Positions 1-9,208 of a DNA stretch of 64,000 nucleotides are shown piece after piece. The notes beneath the pieces are model-generated. The model saw only the letters and a list, made by a program, of their open reading frames with translations, searched no databases and had not been told where the DNA came from. The translations under genes and the position numbers were made by a program. Every line of letters starts with the position of its first letter. Positions within the stretch are counted from its first letter, which is position 1. Source of the stretch: JAAFHB01 sp038236995. GTDB taxonomy: Bacteria; Bacteroidota; Bacteroidia; Bacteroidales; Prolixibacteraceae. The stretch lies in contig JBBRZE010000012.1 of assembly GCA_038236995.1 (NCBI GenBank), positions 1-64,000 on the forward strand, written 5' to 3'.

Positions 1-747
1 CGGATTGATCATTTTACCGGTTACGCGCGTAACAGCACCGGTCGCCTTAGCTTCAAAACCGGCCTCCTTTTTTCCTTCAGATGAGATGATATCAACCACC
101 ACCCGGGAAGCATTTTTAAAGTTTGTCAGGTAGACATCGGCATTGAAATCGCCATTCGCTTTGGCATCAACGGCCACGCGCTGAATATTCTCCATTGGTT
201 TTGCTTCGAGAAAGACAGGGCGGAAAATCCCGCCAAAAATCCAGAAGTCAGCTTCGCGTTCTGCGCGGCTAACCGTCAGATTATCGGAATGTTTTTTGAC
301 GAAGACTTCAAGTTGATTCTCTTTCCCGGTATTCAGAAGCTTAGTAATATCGTACCTGAACTGGTAAAAAGCCCCCTGATGAATAGGTCCGGCCAGCTGA
401 CCATTGATTTTAACCTGTGCATCAGTCATCACACCATCGAAAACAATCACTATCTGGCGGTTTTTCCAGTTGGCAGGAACCATGAATTTGTATTGGTAGG
501 TACCGGTTTCGTTGAGCCGTTTCTCAAACTTGTCGTGACCATAGTTGTACGAACCAAATCCCTGCTGCTCCCAGCACGATGGGACTGCGATGGTGGACCA
601 TTTACCGCTGTTCATCCCTGCAGAACAATTGAACTGCCATTCAACGGTATCATCTGCACCTTTGCCCGACAAATACCGGATTTCGGTTTTTTGAGCAAAA
701 AGGGACTGTGAGAAGAAAAGAAGTAAGCTTAGTTGAATCAATTTCAT
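1..747 (-). CDS. Glycoside hydrolase family 2 protein, N-terminal part (partial)
   Basis: Open reading frame of 249 codons with no stop before the window edge, so only the N-terminus is present. It begins with a signal peptide (MKLIQLSLLLFFSQSLFAQ), then a GH2 sugar-binding jelly-roll fold. Visible hallmarks are VPSCWEQQGF, a Y-K-F-x-V-P segment, VFDGVMTDAQVKINGQ and the EADFWIFGGIFRPVFLE segment typical of the end of that fold, followed by the start of an immunoglobulin-like domain. The catalytic TIM barrel lies outside the window, so substrate (beta-galactoside, glucuronide, mannoside or other) cannot be decided. Start chosen at the ATG directly preceding the signal peptide. It is an exported enzyme and appears unlinked to the xylan locus, being separated from it by two unrelated genes. 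Confidence 0.85.
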   Translation of the reverse strand, partial: MKLIQLSLLLFFSQSLFAQKTEIRYLSGKGADDTVEWQFNCSAGMNSGKWSTIAVPSCWEQQGFGSYNYGHDKFEKRLNETGTYQYKFMVPANWKNRQIVIVFDGVMTDAQVKINGQLAGPIHQGAFYQFRYDITKLLNTGKENQLEVFVKKHSDNLTVSRAEREADFWIFGGIFRPVFLEAKPMENIQRVAVDAKANGDFNADVYLTNFKNASRVVVDIISSEGKKEAGFEAKATGAVTRVTGKMINP

Positions 748-1559
748 TTGGATAGTTCTTGAAAATTTGCACAAGATAGTGTTTTGAAGATAATCATCCA
801 AAATCGCTTATACATTTCATAAGGTACACGATGGTATTCAACTAAGTAATAGAATAGTTAAAATGTTGCATTTCCATAATTAAGGATTTCGAGAAGCAAC
901 AATGAAAAAATTGCCACTGATTCACATAAGCACCAACGCCAGCCAAAGTTAAAATATTGAATATGAACTTTGGTCGGATATTGTTGACTTTGAGATCTGG
1001 TGGCAAAGAAGGCTTTCCGGATGCGCTGATTTATTTGTCAGAAAGAGTCACGATTCTGCATCATCATCATCATCCGTTTATTTCTTAGCCGATGACTTCC
1101 TGCGAACCAGTCTGGTGTCGGCACCCCCCTTTTTCTCAATTTATTAAGCGTAAATTCTCTTAACTTCACCTGATCTTTTGCTTTGCAGCATATTTTTCCA
1201 GTCGTCAGTATTTGGTAAGCTGCCAGTACAAACCGTTAAACAATGTCAGGTTATTCTTTACAATGCGTTTGCTGTTATTACTAAGTAGTGTGTTTTGCGT
1301 TAGTTTTTCCTTTGCAACAATTGAAACATCGCAATCAACACTTCAGTAAGTCCATGGGAAGTCAATAGATCCTAGTATTTCTCAAAATTCAAATTTACAA
1401 TGTGAAAGGCTTTTAATGTACCCTCTGTATCGCGGGAGGTCGTGCACTTGCGAAGATAAGTCAACCCAAAATCAGTGGCTGAAAGATTCAGGGTTCCGCA
1501 GCCAGGGTAACCTGTAACCTTCGGTTAAATGCACGTCAATATTGTTGAGAATGGGGTTT
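748..1559. other. Long spacer with probable decayed coding sequence
   Basis: About 810 bases between the GH2 gene and the WecA-like gene with no intact gene. On the plus strand 1263-1349 encodes a 28-residue stub that reads like a signal peptide (MRLLLLLSSVFCVSFSFA) and then stops. Another short plus-strand frame at 963-1088 ends in a run of five histidines. Neither continues into a recognisable domain. I read the region as gene remnants, but the parent genes are not identifiable. Confidence 0.35.
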
Positions 1560-2750
1560 TTAAAGTGCTTTCTGAAGGTTTAAAGCCCTGGCGGCGGTCC
1601 ATCTGCGGGCTACCTTAGTCGCCTTTCGTCTGTTTTTCAAATGCCGGTAAGCAGATCCGGGAAACAGCAATTGTTGTTGATGATCCCTTTTTTTAATTAG
1701 CTTCCGTTTCTGGATATAATAGGCTGGCATCATAAACAGGAAGCCGCCGAAAATGGAAATGAATGCCATCACCAGAATAATACCATAATTCTGCAAAGCG
1801 AAAACAGCAAGAATAAAAAGGACATTCAGCAGCATAATGATGTATGTCGCTTTTTTATGCGAAAATCCCAGCGTGAGCAACCGGTGATGAAGATGGTTTT
1901 TATCGGCAACAAAAGGCGATTTAAACTGCAACATTCTAATTGTAAAGACCCTGAGTGTATCTATAAGAGGATAGATAAGAATACCAAATGAGACGGCAGG
2001 GGCAGAAGCAATCGCGAATGGCTGTGTCTGATCGATATTAAACTCATTAAATTGAATTACAATGACAGACATAATAGTCCCTAGTATAAGTGACCCCGTA
2101 TCACCCATGAAAATCCTATTCTTCTTTCCATAAACATTGTAATAGAAAAAGCCTAAAATTCCTCCAACCAAAGAAAATGAGAGAATTGCGTAATTAAAAT
2201 GGCCGCTGACGTAAAACCAGCTGCCATAAACTGTTGTGGCCAACATACTTAATCCGGCACATAAACCATCAATGCCATCCATCAGGTTAAAAGCATTAAT
2301 AATGACGATTATCGCAAAAAAAGTTAAAATTACTCCAGGAACCATTCCAATCTCTCCAATTCCCAAAAATCCGTGAAGATTAGTAAACCGGATTTTGGCG
2401 AAAAAAACAATCACTCCGGCTGTAATAAATTGTGCAATAAGCTTTTTTCGTGCAGAAATAGTAAGAATGTCGTCCTTTAATCCCACAAAAAACATGATAA
2501 GAACAGCAACAAAAATATAGACTAATTCCGGCATGGACTCCTCACTTAATCCGATTGTGGCCGCAAAAATAAAACTAAGGAAAATGGAGATCCCGCCTAA
2601 AGTGGGAATAGAACATTCGGCTGCTGATCGTTCATTTGGATTGTCAAGGAATCTTAGCGAATGCGCCACCCGTACAACGATGGGTACGGAATATAGCGAA
2701 ATGCCAAGTGCCAGAATAAAACTCGATATTAAATATATTAAGGTATGCAT
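1560..2750 (-). CDS. WecA/TagO-like undecaprenyl-phosphate sugar-1-phosphate transferase
   Basis: 396-residue polytopic membrane protein of glycosyltransferase family 4 (MraY/WecA/TagO superfamily). These enzymes transfer a HexNAc-1-phosphate from a UDP-sugar to undecaprenyl phosphate, starting O-antigen, capsule or other glycan synthesis on the inner face of the cytoplasmic membrane. Family signatures are in order: the cytoplasmic DNPNERSAAE...PTLGG loop (residues about 36-53), GLKDDI with the metal-binding acidic pair (about 90-95), NAFNLMDGIDGLCAGL (about 152-167), FMGDTGS and the late cytoplasmic HLHHRL motif. Many hydrophobic segments separate them. The C-terminal tail is long and basic. 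The gene stands alone with no glycan cluster in view, so the sugar donor is unknown; UDP-GlcNAc is the commonest. Confidence 0.9.
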   Translation of the reverse strand: MHTLIYLISSFILALGISLYSVPIVVRVAHSLRFLDNPNERSAAECSIPTLGGISIFLSFIFAATIGLSEESMPELVYIFVAVLIMFFVGLKDDILTISARKKLIAQFITAGVIVFFAKIRFTNLHGFLGIGEIGMVPGVILTFFAIIVIINAFNLMDGIDGLCAGLSMLATTVYGSWFYVSGHFNYAILSFSLVGGILGFFYYNVYGKKNRIFMGDTGSLILGTIMSVIVIQFNEFNIDQTQPFAIASAPAVSFGILIYPLIDTLRVFTIRMLQFKSPFVADKNHLHHRLLTLGFSHKKATYIIMLLNVLFILAVFALQNYGIILVMAFISIFGGFLFMMPAYYIQKRKLIKKRDHQQQLLFPGSAYRHLKNRRKATKVARRWTAARALNLQKAL

Positions 2751-2969
2751 TTTGAATTGCTTAAGTATTAATCCGCTGTACCGGATGATGTCTCTTTATA
2801 AGTTTAATCAGATCTATTCGCAAACATAACCAAAATTGGTGTAACTATTGGTGCGTCAGTCCTGTTTTATGGCACAAAAAGAAAGTAATTACAAACTATT
2901 GTAAATACTTAGAGAATGCATGTGATTTTCGTTTGCAAACAGAATCCGGGAAATAACTTTACTCCGCCA

Positions 2970-3350
2970 TTATGAGTTCCACCATCCCGATTTGGATGGT
3001 TTTGCGGCCTTCTCTTCCGGGCAAATTGTCTGATAAATTTCGCCCCATGAAAGAATACCACCTAAGTTACGATCATCGATGTAGATATCCGCCAGAATTT
3101 TACGGTTGTCGTTTTCATTCCATTCTTCTTCAGGACAATTCTTGTTCACCGCATAAAATTCAAGTCCCTGTTCACTGCAGAATGTAACCGCCGGTTCAAG
3201 TTCACCTGCTGAACGATGGCTCCAAAGAATAAGTTGGTGTTTTTTAGATTGAAGCACTTTTAGTGTTTCAAAAGCAAATGGACGGATGCGACCAATGGCC
3301 GGATACTTATGCTCAACGATGGTTCCGTCAAAATCTACTGTGATAATCAT
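2970..3350 (-). CDS. Small HAD-superfamily hydrolase (BT0820-type)
   Basis: 126-residue soluble protein. It opens with ITVDFDGTIVEH, the HAD motif I with its nucleophile and second aspartate two residues apart. Motif II is the serine in LILWSHRS, and motif III/IV is the aspartate pair in ADIYIDDRNLGG. There is essentially no cap domain, as in the short Bacteroidota hydrolases annotated as BT0820 family. Substrate unknown; a phosphatase on a small phosphorylated metabolite is the family expectation. It is a single gene between the WecA-like gene and a gene-poor stretch next to the proposed island boundary. Confidence 0.8.
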   Translation of the reverse strand: MIITVDFDGTIVEHKYPAIGRIRPFAFETLKVLQSKKHQLILWSHRSAGELEPAVTFCSEQGLEFYAVNKNCPEEEWNENDNRKILADIYIDDRNLGGILSWGEIYQTICPEEKAAKPSKSGWWNS

Positions 3351-3828
3351 TAACGTTGAATATTGGCATTACTCTCTGTGCAGAATTTGCGAATTTCAAA
3401 TAGTTTCGCCCTTTCATTCACACCAATCGATGCATTACTGATCATATTGTTTTATTTGTAAATTATTTAAAGTGTGTTTCAGCTTTTGAATGATCAGGAA
3501 TAATCCAGATTAAAAGCATGAAAACCTTCCTTAAATCTGAAAGGTATTCGGATGAAGTGTATTTTCGAAGCTAAAACATTTCATCCAAATCACTATTATT
3601 GATGTACTTACACAAATTATCTATTGAAAAAATCAATAAATTATTGAAGGGACAAGGTTAGATCATTTAATCCGGCACACCGCCACAAAAAAAGTTAAAG
3701 GATGCGTGATACACATAATTTAAAACCTATTCTGTTCTTTAATGTTACTTAATTAAAAAACCTATAATCATATTAATTCTCCTAATGGATAGAAAAATTA
3801 CACCAAGGTGCTAAATATCAATAATATT
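3351..3828. other. AT-rich spacer, nothing recognised
   Basis: Gene-free stretch to the left of the xylan locus. I found no RNA gene, insertion sequence or convincing frame here. Confidence 0.5.
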
Positions 3829-4029
3829 CTATTTTTCAAAAGGGAATGCAAACCAAAATCTGATATGTGTGATTGGTTTAAAAATGCCATCTTCCAAATA
3901 TCTTGGCTCAGGCTGGCACCTGAACGTATTTAAAAGGTACATCATCCCTGGTTCTGGAACTTTATTCCCGTCAGATGAAATGCCCTCCAGATGGAAACTA
4001 TCAAAGGCTAAGCTGTAAAGAAACCGGGA
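3829..4029 (-). pseudogene. Unrecognised gene remnant (C-terminal fragment)
   Basis: An open frame of about 66 codons ends at a TAG stop but has no plausible start at its upstream end, where a TGA precedes it. It encodes a protein-like sequence containing FDSFHLEGISSDGNK, PEPGMMYLLNTF and ITHIRFWFAFPFEK, rich in aromatic and charged residues. I do not recognise the family. It lies just outside the att-like repeat at the left edge of the xylan locus, so it may be the stump of a gene cut when the island inserted or decayed afterwards. Confidence 0.3.
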
Positions 4030-4086
4030 TCAAAATGGAATTTGATGTTGATTACTCTTTCCCTCCTACAAACTAAAATTGATTGG

Positions 4087-4178
4087 ATGTCTTAAATTAG
4101 GCGAAATCAAAAGACCACAAAATCAATGATTTGTGGTCTTTTGATTGGAAATGGATTCCCTTTTTTTGTCGAGGTTCG
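4087..4178. repeat. Imperfect direct repeat, copy A (att-like)
   Basis: Read on the minus strand this segment contains GGCGAACCTCGAC, then an A-rich run, GGGAATCCATTTCCAATC and a long hairpin. It aligns in the same orientation with 44938-45040, which holds the tRNA-Pro 3' end (GGCCACCCCGAC), an A-run, GGGATATCATTCCCACTC and the same hairpin. The hairpin block is identical for 35 of 36 bases and the flanks are clearly related but diverged. The pattern fits a displaced tRNA 3' end left by insertion at tRNA-Pro. Confidence 0.5.
4105..4146 (-). terminator. Hairpin terminator after the last gene of the xylan locus
   Basis: A 17-bp perfect stem (4105-4121 pairing with 4130-4146) with an 8-base loop lies 40 bases after the stop codon of the final GH43 gene. 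The core arm is AAAAGACCACAAA. T-rich sequence follows on the minus strand but much of it is inside the stem. It probably ends the long minus-strand operon. Confidence 0.6.
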
Positions 4179-4185
4179 CCGAAGC

Positions 4186-5154
4186 TTATTTTATACCTTC
4201 AATTGTTTGTATGGTTCCGTCTTCGTTGTAATTCAGTTCAATCACTTTCAGGCTGCGCAACCAGGTTCTTCCTCCTGAAGGAACACTGTCGTGATGGAAC
4301 AAATACCATTTTCCTTTGAATTCAGCAATCGCATGGTGGGTTGTCCATCCGACGACCGGCGTCAGAATCACACCCTGGTAAGTAAAAGGTCCATAAGGAT
4401 TATCCCCGATAGCGTAACACAATAAGTGCGTATCTCCTGTCGAATAGGAGAAATAATACTTGCCCTTGTAATGGTGCATCCAGGAAGCTTCAAAGAAACG
4501 GTTTGTTTGTGCGGCTTTCATTGGAGTTCCATCCTGATTCAGGATCGTAACAGGACGTGGTTCTTCAGCAAAACCAAGCATAGCGTCCGACAAACGTACT
4601 ACTCGTGATGGCAAAGCCAACTCTTCGCCTGAAGGCAAATATGCACTTTCCAAAGCTTTATTATCCTTGTAACGGTGCAGCTGTCCACCCCAAAGACCAC
4701 CAAAATACATGTAATAAGTTAAATCAATATCTTCAAATACTGCAGGGTCGATGCTGTAACTTCCCCATATCGGATCGGGAAGAGGAACGAACGGGCCTGC
4801 CGGACTTTCAGAAATAGCTACTCCCAAACGGAATATATCGGTCTTGTCCTTCAACGGATAATACATGTAGTATTTACCATTCTTGCAGGCCACATCACAA
4901 TCCCACAACTGACGTCCGGCCCATGGAATGTCACTTACTTTAAGCACAACACCATGGTCTGTCAGCGGCTCGTTTTCGATATCAGAAGTGGAGAAAACAT
5001 GGTAATCATTCATATCAAAATGGTCACCGTTATCATTTTCCGGAATACCAGATTCACGGTCATGTGAAGGATAAATGTATAATTTTCCTTCGAATACATG
5101 AACAGCAGGATCGGCCATAAAATCATTCTCTACCAGGTATTTCGCTTTTTTCAT
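4186..5154 (-). CDS. GH43 beta-xylosidase/alpha-L-arabinofuranosidase, apparently cytoplasmic
   Basis: 322-residue single-domain GH43 five-bladed propeller. Catalytic candidates are D15 (FMADPAV, general base), D136 (YSIDPAVFED, pKa modulator) and E222 (FFEASWM, general acid). There is no signal peptide, unlike the other glycosidases of the locus, so it should act in the cytoplasm on xylo- or arabinoxylo-oligosaccharides imported by the neighbouring GPH symporter. It resembles the intracellular GH43 subfamily 1 enzymes common in xylan loci. Its ATG overlaps the stop of the GH10 gene by 4 bases, so the two are translationally coupled. It is the last gene of the locus, directly followed by the terminator hairpin and att-like repeat. 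Confidence 0.9.
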   Translation of the reverse strand: MKKAKYLVENDFMADPAVHVFEGKLYIYPSHDRESGIPENDNGDHFDMNDYHVFSTSDIENEPLTDHGVVLKVSDIPWAGRQLWDCDVACKNGKYYMYYPLKDKTDIFRLGVAISESPAGPFVPLPDPIWGSYSIDPAVFEDIDLTYYMYFGGLWGGQLHRYKDNKALESAYLPSGEELALPSRVVRLSDAMLGFAEEPRPVTILNQDGTPMKAAQTNRFFEASWMHHYKGKYYFSYSTGDTHLLCYAIGDNPYGPFTYQGVILTPVVGWTTHHAIAEFKGKWYLFHHDSVPSGGRTWLRSLKVIELNYNEDGTIQTIEGIK

Positions 5155-6266
5155 TTTTTTGATTTATAATTTTCCGCCATTTTAATCATATCGTCAACCA
5201 CACTCTTTCGCTGGTTATTTCGATCGAAAAGCACGGGATAATCCTTTCTGCCCCGGATGGGGAAGTTATTCAGCCAGGTTCCGTTATCGGTCAGACCCCA
5301 AACGGTAACGCGATCAATTACATCACTGTATTTGAGAAAAAGTCCGAACATATCCAACATGCGTTTATTCCATTGCTGTTGAACAGCTTCGGGCACACCT
5401 TCACGATAAGGGTCCATTTCCCTGGAATAACCAAAATTAGCAGAAACGTTTGCCCCATCATACGGACTTGGAAGAATAGAAATATCCCACTCAGTAATAA
5501 GTATATGAATACCAGCTGTTTTAAGTTTTTTGAAGCTGGTTTCTGTAGCTTCCAGCGTTGGAGAATTCATGTGCATGTGTGCTTGCGAACCAACGGCATC
5601 AATTCTACAGCTGTCGGCCTTTAGTTCTTTCACCAGTTGAACGATCGCATCGCATTTGGCCGGAGTTTCAACATTATAATCGTTGTAATACAATTCTGCA
5701 TTCGGATCGGCTTCGTGCGCAAACTGGAAAGCATATTTAATGAAGTCCTTACCCAGAATCTGGTAGAATTTGCTTTTACGATAGGTGCCATTGTCTTCAA
5801 ATGCTTCGTTGACAACGTCCCAACCTTTAATTCGACCTTTATATCGGTTAACAACTGTAGTGATGTGCTTACGCATACGTTCTTTCAGAATTTCGGGAGA
5901 TACATCTTTACCGTTTTCATCAACAAAGAACCATTTGCCTATCTGAGAATGCCAGATCAAACAATGCCCGGTTACAGTCAGATTGTTTTTTTCTCCAAAA
6001 GCAACGAATTTATCGGCATCGTCCCATTTATATTTGTTCTCTTCCGGATGAATAGGTTGTGGCTTCATGATATTTTCAGGAACAATCGCACTGAATTCTT
6101 TCGTGATCAGTTCTGTTTCAATAGGGTTAATGCCATTTACTTGTTGCATATTGACAGCTACACCAAAGAGAAATTCTCCTTTGGTTGCTTCTCTTAATGT
6201 TTTTTGGCCTATGGTATCCAAGGATGCCATCAAAATCAAAACAGATAGTGCAAAAATAGTTTTCAT
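5151..6266 (-). CDS. GH10 endo-1,4-beta-xylanase
   Basis: 371-residue GH10 TIM barrel that cleaves internal beta-1,4 bonds of the xylan backbone. The N-terminus (MKTIFALSVLILMASLDTIGQ) is a signal peptide without a lipobox, so a periplasmic location is likeliest. E154 in WDVVNEAFED is the acid/base and E259 in ITEWDIS the nucleophile; HCLIWHSQ (about 101-108) is the conserved active-site strand. The barrel is of normal single-domain length, with no inserted CBM4 module such as is found in many surface xylanases of gut Bacteroides. It sits between the symporter and the cytoplasmic GH43, a triad frequently seen in Bacteroidota xylan loci. Confidence 0.95.
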   Translation of the reverse strand: MKTIFALSVLILMASLDTIGQKTLREATKGEFLFGVAVNMQQVNGINPIETELITKEFSAIVPENIMKPQPIHPEENKYKWDDADKFVAFGEKNNLTVTGHCLIWHSQIGKWFFVDENGKDVSPEILKERMRKHITTVVNRYKGRIKGWDVVNEAFEDNGTYRKSKFYQILGKDFIKYAFQFAHEADPNAELYYNDYNVETPAKCDAIVQLVKELKADSCRIDAVGSQAHMHMNSPTLEATETSFKKLKTAGIHILITEWDISILPSPYDGANVSANFGYSREMDPYREGVPEAVQQQWNKRMLDMFGLFLKYSDVIDRVTVWGLTDNGTWLNNFPIRGRKDYPVLFDRNNQRKSVVDDMIKMAENYKSKK

Positions 6267-6294
6267 GTTTTCAGTTGTATATGATGAATACTGG

Positions 6295-7758
6295 TTATTC
6301 GGTTTCTTTTCCCCTTCGTGCTTTCAACTCTGCCTCAATGTTCACTTCCATTTTTTTATCAATGACATAGAAGAAAAGCAGCGCAAAACCAATAAGGAAT
6401 GTTATTGATGGAAAAACACTCACAAGCATTTTTGCACCAGTGGCGACAGATTCAGGTTGAATGGTCTCCTGACCAGCGATAGCACCTGATTTGCCAACGT
6501 ATCCGTAAAGGCCTAATATCCATGTAACCAATGCACTCCCAATAGAGAGCCCTGCTTTAAGTCCAACCATCATTGCTGAAAATATAATTGCAGTTGCCCT
6601 TCGGTTTGTTTTAAATTCTGAATAGTCGGCAACATCGGCAATCATGGCCCAAAGTATAGGAATAGTAATGCCATAGAAAAATCCATGCAGAATTTGTGAC
6701 CCAAAAATTAAAATCACACTACTTGGCTTGAAAAAGAAAAAGGCCAGGATAAAAAGTGTAGCGACCAATAAACCATACTGGAATACATCCCGTTTCCCAA
6801 ATCTGTCAGCAAGTTTTTTTGACAACGAAATCCCGACAATCATAAAGATAATGCCTCCGGCGTTGAATAAACCCAAACCGGCAGATACCGGTTCTGACCC
6901 AAAGAAATTAATGCCTAAACCACCCAACGTATCAATAACAGGGCTTATAAACTTTGCCAGTGAAGCTTGATCGACGTAATTATAAAAATAGTACACGTAC
7001 GAGCTACCCTTCATTGCAAGAGTAATGAACACCAAAATGGTTAATGTGAGCATTATAAACCAAGGCCTGTTCTTCGAAAGATCCGACAGGTCATCTTTTA
7101 AAGTTGATTTTTGTGAGGGGCTGGGAACAATACGCTCTTTGGTAGTGAAAAATGTGATTAGCAATAATATAGTACCAATAATTGCCATCCATGTCATTAC
7201 GTCTTCAATCCCGGTTGCCTTATCACCGTGCCCGGCATATATAATAATTGGCAACATAAATACCTGTACAAAAAACTGGGCGAACATTACGGCCACAAAA
7301 CGGTATGACGAAATACTGTTTCTTTCGCCCATATCACCGGTCAGTACACCGCTTAAAGCAGAGTATGGTAAGTTACTTGATGCATACAACAATAACAAAA
7401 GGGAATAAGTGACTGCCGCATAAATAAGTTTCCCTTTGTATGAAAACTCAGGGGTCGAAAATGCGAGTAACGCAACAACACCCATGGGAACAGCGGTGAA
7501 CAATATCCATGGTCTGAATTTGCCCCATCTCGAATTGGTCCTGTCGGCTAAAATCCCAACAACCGGGTTGAACACGAACGCAGCAATCAAGCCAACAACA
7601 AGCGTTACGACAGAAGCATCGGCAGCTTTAAGTCCATAAATATCGGTGTAAAAATAAGCCAAATAGGTCACCAATGTTTGGAAAATCAGGTTAGCAGACA
7701 AATCGCCTAAACTGTAGCCAATTTTCTCGAATACTGAAATTTTTTGTGTGCTATTCAT
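6295..7758 (-). CDS. GPH-family oligosaccharide:cation symporter
   Basis: 487-residue inner-membrane transporter with about 12 hydrophobic helices, of the glycoside-pentoside-hexuronide:cation symporter branch of the MFS. The N-terminus has the family start FEKIGYSLGDLSANLIFQ, and the loop AFVFNPVVGILADRTNSRWGKFRPW matches the GPH D-R-T-x-x-x-x-G-(R/K)-x-R-P-(F/W) signature. The C-terminal tail is cytoplasmic and charged. Situated just upstream of GH10 and the cytoplasmic GH43, it most likely imports xylobiose or short (arabino)xylo-oligosaccharides from the periplasm. XynB-like transporters in other bacteria have the same role. Confidence 0.9.
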   Translation of the reverse strand: MNSTQKISVFEKIGYSLGDLSANLIFQTLVTYLAYFYTDIYGLKAADASVVTLVVGLIAAFVFNPVVGILADRTNSRWGKFRPWILFTAVPMGVVALLAFSTPEFSYKGKLIYAAVTYSLLLLLYASSNLPYSALSGVLTGDMGERNSISSYRFVAVMFAQFFVQVFMLPIIIYAGHGDKATGIEDVMTWMAIIGTILLLITFFTTKERIVPSPSQKSTLKDDLSDLSKNRPWFIMLTLTILVFITLAMKGSSYVYYFYNYVDQASLAKFISPVIDTLGGLGINFFGSEPVSAGLGLFNAGGIIFMIVGISLSKKLADRFGKRDVFQYGLLVATLFILAFFFFKPSSVILIFGSQILHGFFYGITIPILWAMIADVADYSEFKTNRRATAIIFSAMMVGLKAGLSIGSALVTWILGLYGYVGKSGAIAGQETIQPESVATGAKMLVSVFPSITFLIGFALLFFYVIDKKMEVNIEAELKARRGKETE

Positions 7759-7845
7759 TTGTTATTAGTTTATAGAAATTTTAAAATTTATAGTAAGAAT
7801 GACAACTTTTTAATTCAGCTGATTGAGTGAATGGTTTGAAAAAAT

Positions 7846-9198
7846 CTATTTAAACTTTATCCAATCAATTTCAACCTGATTTTCATCTTTCAGTACCACA
7901 ATTAGATGATGAATTCCACCTTGGAGTTTGGACACTTTTGCTTCAACCGTATTCCAACTTGTACCTTTTGGAACTTTAACTTCAGCAATCACTTGTCCGT
8001 CGGCTTTATCCAGGCAGATCTGCAAGGTGCTGCCGTTTTCTGACGAGGCTTTTACCTGTACCTTTTTCAGTTTTTCTTTTCCAAAATCAACAACGTTGTA
8101 CTGAACCCAGGCCTTTTTACTGTTGAGTAAGGTTTTCCAGCCATTGAAGGTGTTTATTGAATCCAGAAAAGCAATCGATGAACCAGTTTCGCTTTTATTG
8201 CTGTATCGGTCGATTTCAATTTTATTTGTTGCACTGGTCACCCCAACACCACGTAAAGTCGGTGTTACTTTCTGCATTGTACCATCAGCATTAAAGAAAA
8301 GACTGTCGGCACAAATCGACCGGTTTTTATCAAATTTTGGTGAATAGGCATCCTGATGATAGAACAAGTACCATTGACCCTTATACTCAATGAATGATTG
8401 ATGATTGGTCCAGCAGTTCATGGGCGACTCATCCATAACCACTCCTGCCATTTTGAAAGGACCCATCGGATTATCGCCCATCGCATATTCAAGCCGTTCG
8501 ATTTTGTTTTCCACATGTGGAATGGTAAGATAATACTTGCCATTACGTTCAAACAAAAACGGGCCTTCTTTCAAGCCATTCTGCGGGAGATTAGCTATAA
8601 TCTGTGGCTCTGAGGCCAGCTCGGTCATGTTATCTTTTAGCTTTGCCACAACGATGTTTCCCATTGCCCAATACAAATAAGCCTGTCCGTCCTTGTCGAT
8701 AAACACGTTCGGATCAATGCCGTTTACACCTTTTATCGGTTCGGGCAGAGGAATGTATGGTCCTTCTGGCTTGTCAGCAATAGCGACCCCGATTCCAAAA
8801 CCTTTTCTTCCATTTGCGTCCGTCATGTTTTTGTTGGCCGGAAAATAGAAGTAATACTTTCCGTTGCGTTCAATGCAATCGGGCGCCCACATGCTGTACG
8901 AGGTTGAATCGACCCATTGAACTTTATTCTGGCTGACAATAACCCCATGATCGGTCCAATCAGTAAGGTTTTCAGAAGAAAACACGTGATAATCAGCCAT
9001 GCAGAACCAATCTTTACGAAGTTGTTTTTGGTCTTTTGGTGTTGGAATATCGTGCGAAGGAAATACATACACTTTACCGTTGAATACCCTTGCGGTCGGG
9101 TCGGCAGAAAACTGATTGCGAACAATTGGGTTTTGAGCTGAAAGACTATTTATTCCTATCAGAGCAAAACCGAAAATGAATGATTTATAATTTTTCAT
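7846..9198 (-). CDS. Secreted GH43 with C-terminal CBM6
   Basis: 450 residues: signal peptide (1-21, ending LSAQ), GH43 propeller (about 25-320) and a carbohydrate-binding family 6 beta-sandwich (about 330-450, ending VEIDWIKFK, the usual CBM6 finish). The GH43 base is D33 (FSADPTARVF), the modulating Asp is in GIDPNVFID and the acid is in the GLKEGPFLFE segment. It is related to the cytoplasmic GH43 at 4186-5154 (both have YxFPSHD/YPSHD near the base and similar DYHVFS strands), but exported. Probably a beta-xylosidase or arabinofuranosidase acting on xylan fragments in the periplasm. It lies 10 bases downstream of GH9. Confidence 0.9.
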   Translation of the reverse strand: MKNYKSFIFGFALIGINSLSAQNPIVRNQFSADPTARVFNGKVYVFPSHDIPTPKDQKQLRKDWFCMADYHVFSSENLTDWTDHGVIVSQNKVQWVDSTSYSMWAPDCIERNGKYYFYFPANKNMTDANGRKGFGIGVAIADKPEGPYIPLPEPIKGVNGIDPNVFIDKDGQAYLYWAMGNIVVAKLKDNMTELASEPQIIANLPQNGLKEGPFLFERNGKYYLTIPHVENKIERLEYAMGDNPMGPFKMAGVVMDESPMNCWTNHQSFIEYKGQWYLFYHQDAYSPKFDKNRSICADSLFFNADGTMQKVTPTLRGVGVTSATNKIEIDRYSNKSETGSSIAFLDSINTFNGWKTLLNSKKAWVQYNVVDFGKEKLKKVQVKASSENGSTLQICLDKADGQVIAEVKVPKGTSWNTVEAKVSKLQGGIHHLIVVLKDENQVEIDWIKFK

Positions 9199-9208
9199 GA
9201 TTAAAGTA

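Noticed and set aside
963..1088. A 41-codon plus-strand frame ending in five consecutive histidines
   Set aside because: Too short, no ribosome-binding context or homology that I recognise, and the His run comes from a simple CAT repeat.
5637..6197. A 186-codon plus-strand frame inside the GH10 gene
   Set aside because: It is antisense to a complete GH10 enzyme with both catalytic glutamates; the frame is a by-product of codon bias.
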